Made by a program: the position numbers and the translations under genes. Shown piece by piece: positions 6,905-10,068 of a stretch of DNA of 10,068 nt. The notes below the pieces were generated by a model. That model did no database searches. It saw only the letters and a list, made by a program, of their open reading frames with translations, and was not told where the DNA came from. Every line of letters begins with the position of its first letter. Position 1 is the stretch's first letter. The stretch lies in the NCBI GenBank assembly GCA_036939755.1, contig JALLAZ010001138.1, positions 1-10,068 on the forward strand. The letters run 5' to 3'. Source of the stretch: Stephanodiscus triporus (lineage: Eukaryota > Bacillariophyta > Thalassiosirophyceae > Thalassiosirales > Thalassiosiraceae).

Positions 6905-7317
6905 AATGGCGTGGAACAAGAGGGAGTGGGTTGTGGAGTTAGATTGAGCACAACATCAAAGGAAGTTACGTGTTTGTCGGTCCCGCCTCACGTTATTTCC
7001 CTTCGGCATTATTCTCGGCACGCCGTAAAAGCGTAAATACAACAAGTCTAAAAAATAAGGAGTTGTTGGTTGTGGTGAGGAGTGTTGTGCTGGGGAGCTG
7101 GTGCGGGAAAATTTTGGTTTTTTCTCTTCTTCTCTCACATCGTTCCTGTGCTTTTTGAGAGAGGAAGAGTAAATACAGTATCGTACGCATCAGATTTTAG
7201 AGAGAAGACGGACCAAAATCCATAAAAGAGTGCCGAGCGAGGCCGCCTGCCGCCTGCCGCCTGCCGCCCCCCGGCCAATTCCAGAAAACAATCGCGGCCT
7301 CTTGAACGAATTATTTT
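6905..7317. promoter_or_regulatory. Divergent spacer between OTU-like and RNase HII genes
   Basis: 413 bp between two start codons facing apart, so it should hold both promoters and 5' UTRs. A CATAAAA sequence at 7221-7227 lies about 90 bp before the RNase HII ATG and could act as a TATA-like element. A G/C-rich tandem repeat follows. Several short ORFs on both strands show no coding features. Confidence 0.4.
7243..7268. repeat. 7-bp tandem repeat, unit CCGCCTG, about 3.7 copies
   Basis: Three perfect CCGCCTG units and a partial fourth that runs into a C-run. It lies about 50 bp before the RNase HII start codon, probably in the 5' UTR or core promoter, and stands out against the AT-rich surroundings. 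Confidence 0.8.
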
Positions 7318-8721
7318 ATGCGCCTTCTCCGCAATCACCACCTCAGATTAGTCCACACCCCTCGTAAATTGCAGATCCATTTTTTCGCCGCATCTCTCCT
7401 TTTGTCGGGCGCAAAAACAGCACTCGCGCGTGGACACGAGGTGACATCATTCCGATCCCTCCTGATGGGTCAGCGTCCTGCGGCATCCGTACAACAGAGG
7501 AGGAGTGCGCGGCTCCAAAAATGGCATCTATCTGGCGTCGAAGATTCGCAATACCGCTCGATGAATGTGGTAGAATTGCGTGGTTTGCTACGGGAGCGCG
7601 GATTGGCGGTGTCGGGCGTGAAGTCACTACTCGTTAAAAGGTTGAACGACTATGTCACAAATGACAATCTCGGCCCTAACAGAACCATCGAGTTCTCTCA
7701 ACAAGACTACAGCAATATCGCACAAGAAGCAAAAAGGGCAAGAGCTGAAAGTCAATTAGATCTTTCAGAAAATACTCATAATGTCCACTGCCTTCCGAGA
7801 ACACGTGAGCTCCAACTTTTAGCTGCCCCGATTGTCCCTGACACAAATCTTGCAGTCATCGGAGTAGATGAAGCAGGGCGTGGCCCTCTGGCTGGGTGAG
7901 CGCTCACGTCCTGTTGTTTAGTTTGTCATGAAGTACGACACCGCGAATGTTTTTCACCATACGATACCACTGTTTCCTTTCTAATTATTCGTCAGACCCG
8001 TCGTTGCTGCCGCGGCTATAGTACCCGCCACGATCGCTGGCATCATAGACTCTAAGAAAATCACGAAAGAAGACGAACGCGAAAGAATTTACGAAGAGCT
8101 AATACGCAGTCCTGGAATTCGATATGCCGTGGCAGTCATCAGCGCAAAGCGAATTGATGAGGTTAACATACTGCAGGCCACCTTGGAGGGAATGCGGATG
8201 GCAGTGGCGGGGGTGATGAATATTGACCGTGAGATACAGGTTGAGAAAGGAAATGATAGTAATGTGGCATCTGCGGAGAGAAATGATTCCTCCTATGTCA
8301 TTACCGGTGGAAGCCCAAAGCGCGAAGTTCCGAATGAAATTTACTATGCTCTTATAGACGGAAATAAAGTCCCCAAAGAAATGCCCTGCCAATGCGAGTC
8401 CCTCGTCAAGGGGGATGGTCGTGAGTATTCTATTGGCGCCGCATCAATTCTCGCTAAAGTCACGAGAGATCGACTCATGCATGAATACGATAAGATGTAT
8501 CCAAAGTATAATTTGAGTCAACATAAAGGTGAGCATCATGGGTTGTCTGCCGTGTTGAAAAAGCAATTGTGTAGAACATTTCTGACCTTACAGTAAACTT
8601 AGGGTATCCCACTGCAGCACACATGAGTGCTGTAGGAAAGTTTGGTGCCAGTCCTATACACCGACGCACTTTTGCGCCATTGAAGCACATGAAATTTGAC
8701 GAACACGGAAACATCATGTAA
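7318..8721 (+). CDS. Ribonuclease HII with N-terminal presequence and SAP domain (three exons)
   Basis: Exons 7318-7895, 7996-8528 and 8603-8721 join in frame to 409 residues. RNase HII cuts the RNA strand of RNA/DNA hybrids and single ribonucleotides in DNA, using metal ions held by acidic residues. Seen in order: a basic N-terminus without acidic residues for 40 positions and with a hydrophobic patch (21-30), like an organellar presequence; a SAP motif at about 80-112 ([14 protein letters not shown], then [10 protein letters not shown]); then the catalytic domain with [15 protein letters not shown] (from 182), [29 protein letters not shown] and H-K-G-Y-P-T-A-A-H. All four expected acidic residues are present. 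Introns fall exactly inside two conserved motifs, which fixes the splice sites. A charged insert of about 40 residues precedes A-L-I-D-G-N. SAP domains bind DNA, so it may tether the enzyme. Location, mitochondrion or plastid, is unclear. Confidence 0.93.
7896..7995 (+). other. Intron 1 of the RNase HII gene
   Basis: 100 bp, phase 2, GTGAGC at the donor and TCGTCAG at the acceptor. Removing it joins P-L-A-G to P-V-V-A-A-A, completing the most conserved RNase HII motif. A CTAAT branch-like sequence at 7981-7985 is close to the acceptor. The donor lies in a perfect 12-bp palindrome, GTGAGCGCTCAC (7896-7907). Confidence 0.93.
8529..8602 (+). other. Intron 2 of the RNase HII gene
   Basis: 74 bp, phase 1, donor GTGAGC, acceptor AACTTAG. 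Splicing joins L-S-Q-H-K-G to Y-P-T-A-A-H-M, the conserved C-terminal RNase HII motif. A nearer CAG at 8591-8593 is not the acceptor, because it would lead into a stop codon and lose the motif. Without splicing the frame ends at 8596. Confidence 0.93.
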
Positions 8722-8894
8722 GGCATAGTTGCATAAGATAATGAGAATCTCTTCATCATATAGCATAGCCTTCATTTGCAATTGTCCAGGTGTTGATCGC
8801 ATCCGTTACACTGTGCTCATTCATACCAGTCAACCCCCCCCCCCCTCCCTCGAGAAGACCAATGTTGCACCATGAGCTAGCCAGAAGCCAAACT
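8722..8894. other. 3' flank of RNase HII with a 12-C run
   Basis: Holds the 3' UTR of RNase HII. A run of 12 C at 8834-8845 followed by TCCCTC is a likely length-variable site. No gene is seen. Confidence 0.6.
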
Positions 8895-9230
8895 TCAAGG
8901 TGACTCCCTTTCCTTGAATCCACATGGATTTACTCTTACATCCCAGAGGCTCGTAATCCACCTGTGTGTTCCACGGTAATGGCCATCGCTGTGCCACTCA
9001 AAGACACCTCCAGTATGCTCGGGTGGGCCATGTACGATTGGCGTATAAGCCGCCATCCAAGTTGATGTCAAATGAACAGGCTGCCCCCACTGTTCAAAGT
9101 AGTCTTTGAATCCAGGGTGTTGGCAGAGGATGCTTTGTGTTGTCACTGGATCGAGACGACTATTTAGTCTTCCGCCTTTGCATTTGGCTATTAGCAAAGC
9201 ATTACCTGACTCGGGATCACATGCTTGCAT
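8895..9230 (-). CDS. Unrecognised ORF, probably part of a broken gene
   Basis: 111 residues from ATG 9230. Its composition looks coding: few low-complexity runs, many Trp, His and aromatic residues, with stretches such as H-P-G-F-K-D-Y-F-E-Q-W-G-Q and G-G-V-F-E-W-H-S-D-G-H-Y-R-G-T-H-R-W. I do not recognise the family. The W-H-S-D-G-H stretch contains a His-x-Asp pair, but that is too little to claim a metal enzyme. The ORF directly upstream at 9251-9502 is in another frame and ends only 20 bp away, so both may be fragments of one gene or transposable element that has taken a frameshift. Confidence 0.4.
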   Translation of the reverse strand: MQACDPESGNALLIAKCKGGRLNSRLDPVTTQSILCQHPGFKDYFEQWGQPVHLTSTWMAAYTPIVHGPPEHTGGVFEWHSDGHYRGTHRWITSLWDVRVNPCGFKERESP

Positions 9231-9250
9231 AAAAAAGCATGAATACTAGG

Positions 9251-9502
9251 TCAGTCTCCTAGTGTTTCATGGTAAAATAGCATCACATCAGGAGATTCTT
9301 TCCTGAGGAGTAGCTCGAGGGCGTAGAGAAGGTCAGGCTGCCCATTGAGCTCCATGTCTTGATGTGATCTGATCACCTTGAAATTTGTCAACCATTCAAA
9401 AACACAAACCAATGCATCAATCTGGAGAATATTCACGGACATTGTAGATTGAGTGGGAGTGAGAATGGGCATGAATGTAGGCATGGTCGTGAGCCTTTGC
9501 AT
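9251..9502 (-). CDS. Unrecognised ORF upstream of the previous one, probable fragment of the same gene
   Basis: 83 residues from ATG 9502; the frame stays open upstream to about 9610 without a new Met, adding a Lys-rich stretch (I-F-K-T-N-H-A-K-A-G-A-N-K-K). It reads D-A-L-V-C-V-F-E-W-L-T-N-F-K-V-I and D-L-L-Y-A-L-E-L-L-L-R-K-E-S, which looks like a folded helical protein, then stops at 9253-9251. Family not recognised. Further upstream, about 9580-9720, a third frame reads H-P-D-D-D-P-L-G-G-E-R-V-Y-L-I-P-G-D-V-N and then a stop. Three consecutive frames on one strand suggest a decayed coding sequence of about 800 bp. Confidence 0.35.
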   Translation of the reverse strand: MQRLTTMPTFMPILTPTQSTMSVNILQIDALVCVFEWLTNFKVIRSHQDMELNGQPDLLYALELLLRKESPDVMLFYHETLGD

Positions 9503-9692
9503 TGGCTTGGCTTTTTTGTTTGCGCCAGCTTTTGCGTGGTTGGTTTTGAAAATATCACTTGGGTGGGTCCGTTGCCTACATTTAGAAACTATGTTATTGT
9601 AGCTGTAAACATACTTGATTGTTTGTCTTTAGTCACTACTTTGACGGTCTCATTGACATCCCCTGGAATCAAGTAGACTCTTTCTCCTCCCA

Positions 9693-10058
9693 ATGGATCG
9701 TCATCAGGGTGGTAGAGGGGCGTTGTCAACGTTCATCGTCGCGACGGTGCCGCGTCCCCTGCCCCGTCCCCTCCCAACACCACCAACGATTGTCGCGACC
9801 ACAACCGCGCTGCTGCTGCTCATGCTGACCGACAACAATGACATCAATTCCCCGCCGTTTTGTGGACAACAATGTCGATTGGAGCCCTCCCTGCGCTCAC
9901 ACCCCTTGACTCCGGGGGCGTATGACGACGACAATGATGATCGCGCCGAGGTCCCCCGTCAATCGTCATTGTCATTGTTGTTGTTGTCTTTGCATCATCA
10001 TCAATCAATGGCTACATCACAAACCCGTTCAAGGATTCAATTAAACTGGAAAGAGTAA
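9693..10058 (+). CDS. Weak hypothetical ORF with a hydrophobic N-terminal segment
   Basis: 121 codons from ATG 9693 to TAA 10056. It has a Pro/Arg-rich start, a hydrophobic stretch (T-A-L-L-L-L-M-L), an Asp-rich patch and a second Leu run. This could be the signal-bearing first exon of a gene that continues past the window, but it is also explained by simple repeats (CAACAA, GTTGTT, CATCAT) in this region. A minus-strand ORF at 9704-9934 overlaps it with a similar lack of support. No homology recognised. Confidence 0.15.
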   Translation: MDRHQGGRGALSTFIVATVPRPLPRPLPTPPTIVATTTALLLLMLTDNNDINSPPFCGQQCRLEPSLRSHPLTPGAYDDDNDDRAEVPRQSSLSLLLLSLHHHQSMATSQTRSRIQLNWKE

Positions 10059-10068
10059 ACTTCAAGTT

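Noticed and set aside
9449..9676. Plus-strand ORF of 75 codons
   Set aside because: Opposite the better-looking minus-strand relic; hydrophobic content is explained by antisense of that strand, and no homology is seen.
1..10068. tRNA, rRNA, CRISPR array or bacterial-type operon
   Set aside because: No tRNA-like box pairs, rRNA sequence or spaced repeats were seen; introns and plastid targeting peptides show eukaryotic nuclear DNA.

Overview
The window looks like nuclear DNA of a diatom or a close photosynthetic stramenopile. Several predicted proteins start with a signal peptide that ends in an ASAF-type motif (A-S-A-F in phosphoribulokinase, A-S-G-F in the M41-like protein), which is the usual bipartite plastid address in algae with red-derived complex plastids. 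Genes are compact, introns are few and short (100 and 74 bp, GT..AG), coding regions are GC-rich and the spacers are AT-rich. The exact genus cannot be told from the sequence alone.

Layout from left to right: (1) 161-2260, plus strand, a 699-residue nuclear-looking protein with two copies of a pogo/CENP-B-type DNA-binding unit and no transposase catalytic domain. (2) 2261-2926, an AT-rich convergent spacer with an imperfect inverted repeat. (3) 2927-4114, minus strand, plastid phosphoribulokinase, intact. (4) 4115-4545, a divergent promoter region. (5) 4546-5824, plus strand, an FtsH/M41-peptidase-like plastid membrane protein whose reading frame is broken twice and whose HExxH motif is altered. 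(6) 5825-6094, a convergent spacer. (7) 6904-6095, minus strand, an OTU-type cysteine protease with an in-frame TAG and no C-terminal histidine. (8) 6905-7317, a divergent spacer with a 7-bp tandem repeat. (9) 7318-8721, plus strand, a three-exon RNase HII carrying an N-terminal presequence and a SAP domain. (10) About 8895-9720, minus strand, broken reading frames of an unrecognised gene or element. (11) 9693-10058, a weak plus-strand ORF.

There is no operon; these are separate eukaryotic genes. Two of them (phosphoribulokinase and the M41-like protein) point to the plastid and share a divergent promoter region. RNase HII would remove RNA from DNA, probably in an organelle. The most interesting points are the SAP-RNase HII fusion, the doubled CENP-B-type module, and the pair of neighbouring genes (M41-like and OTU) that each show both a broken frame and a lost catalytic residue.
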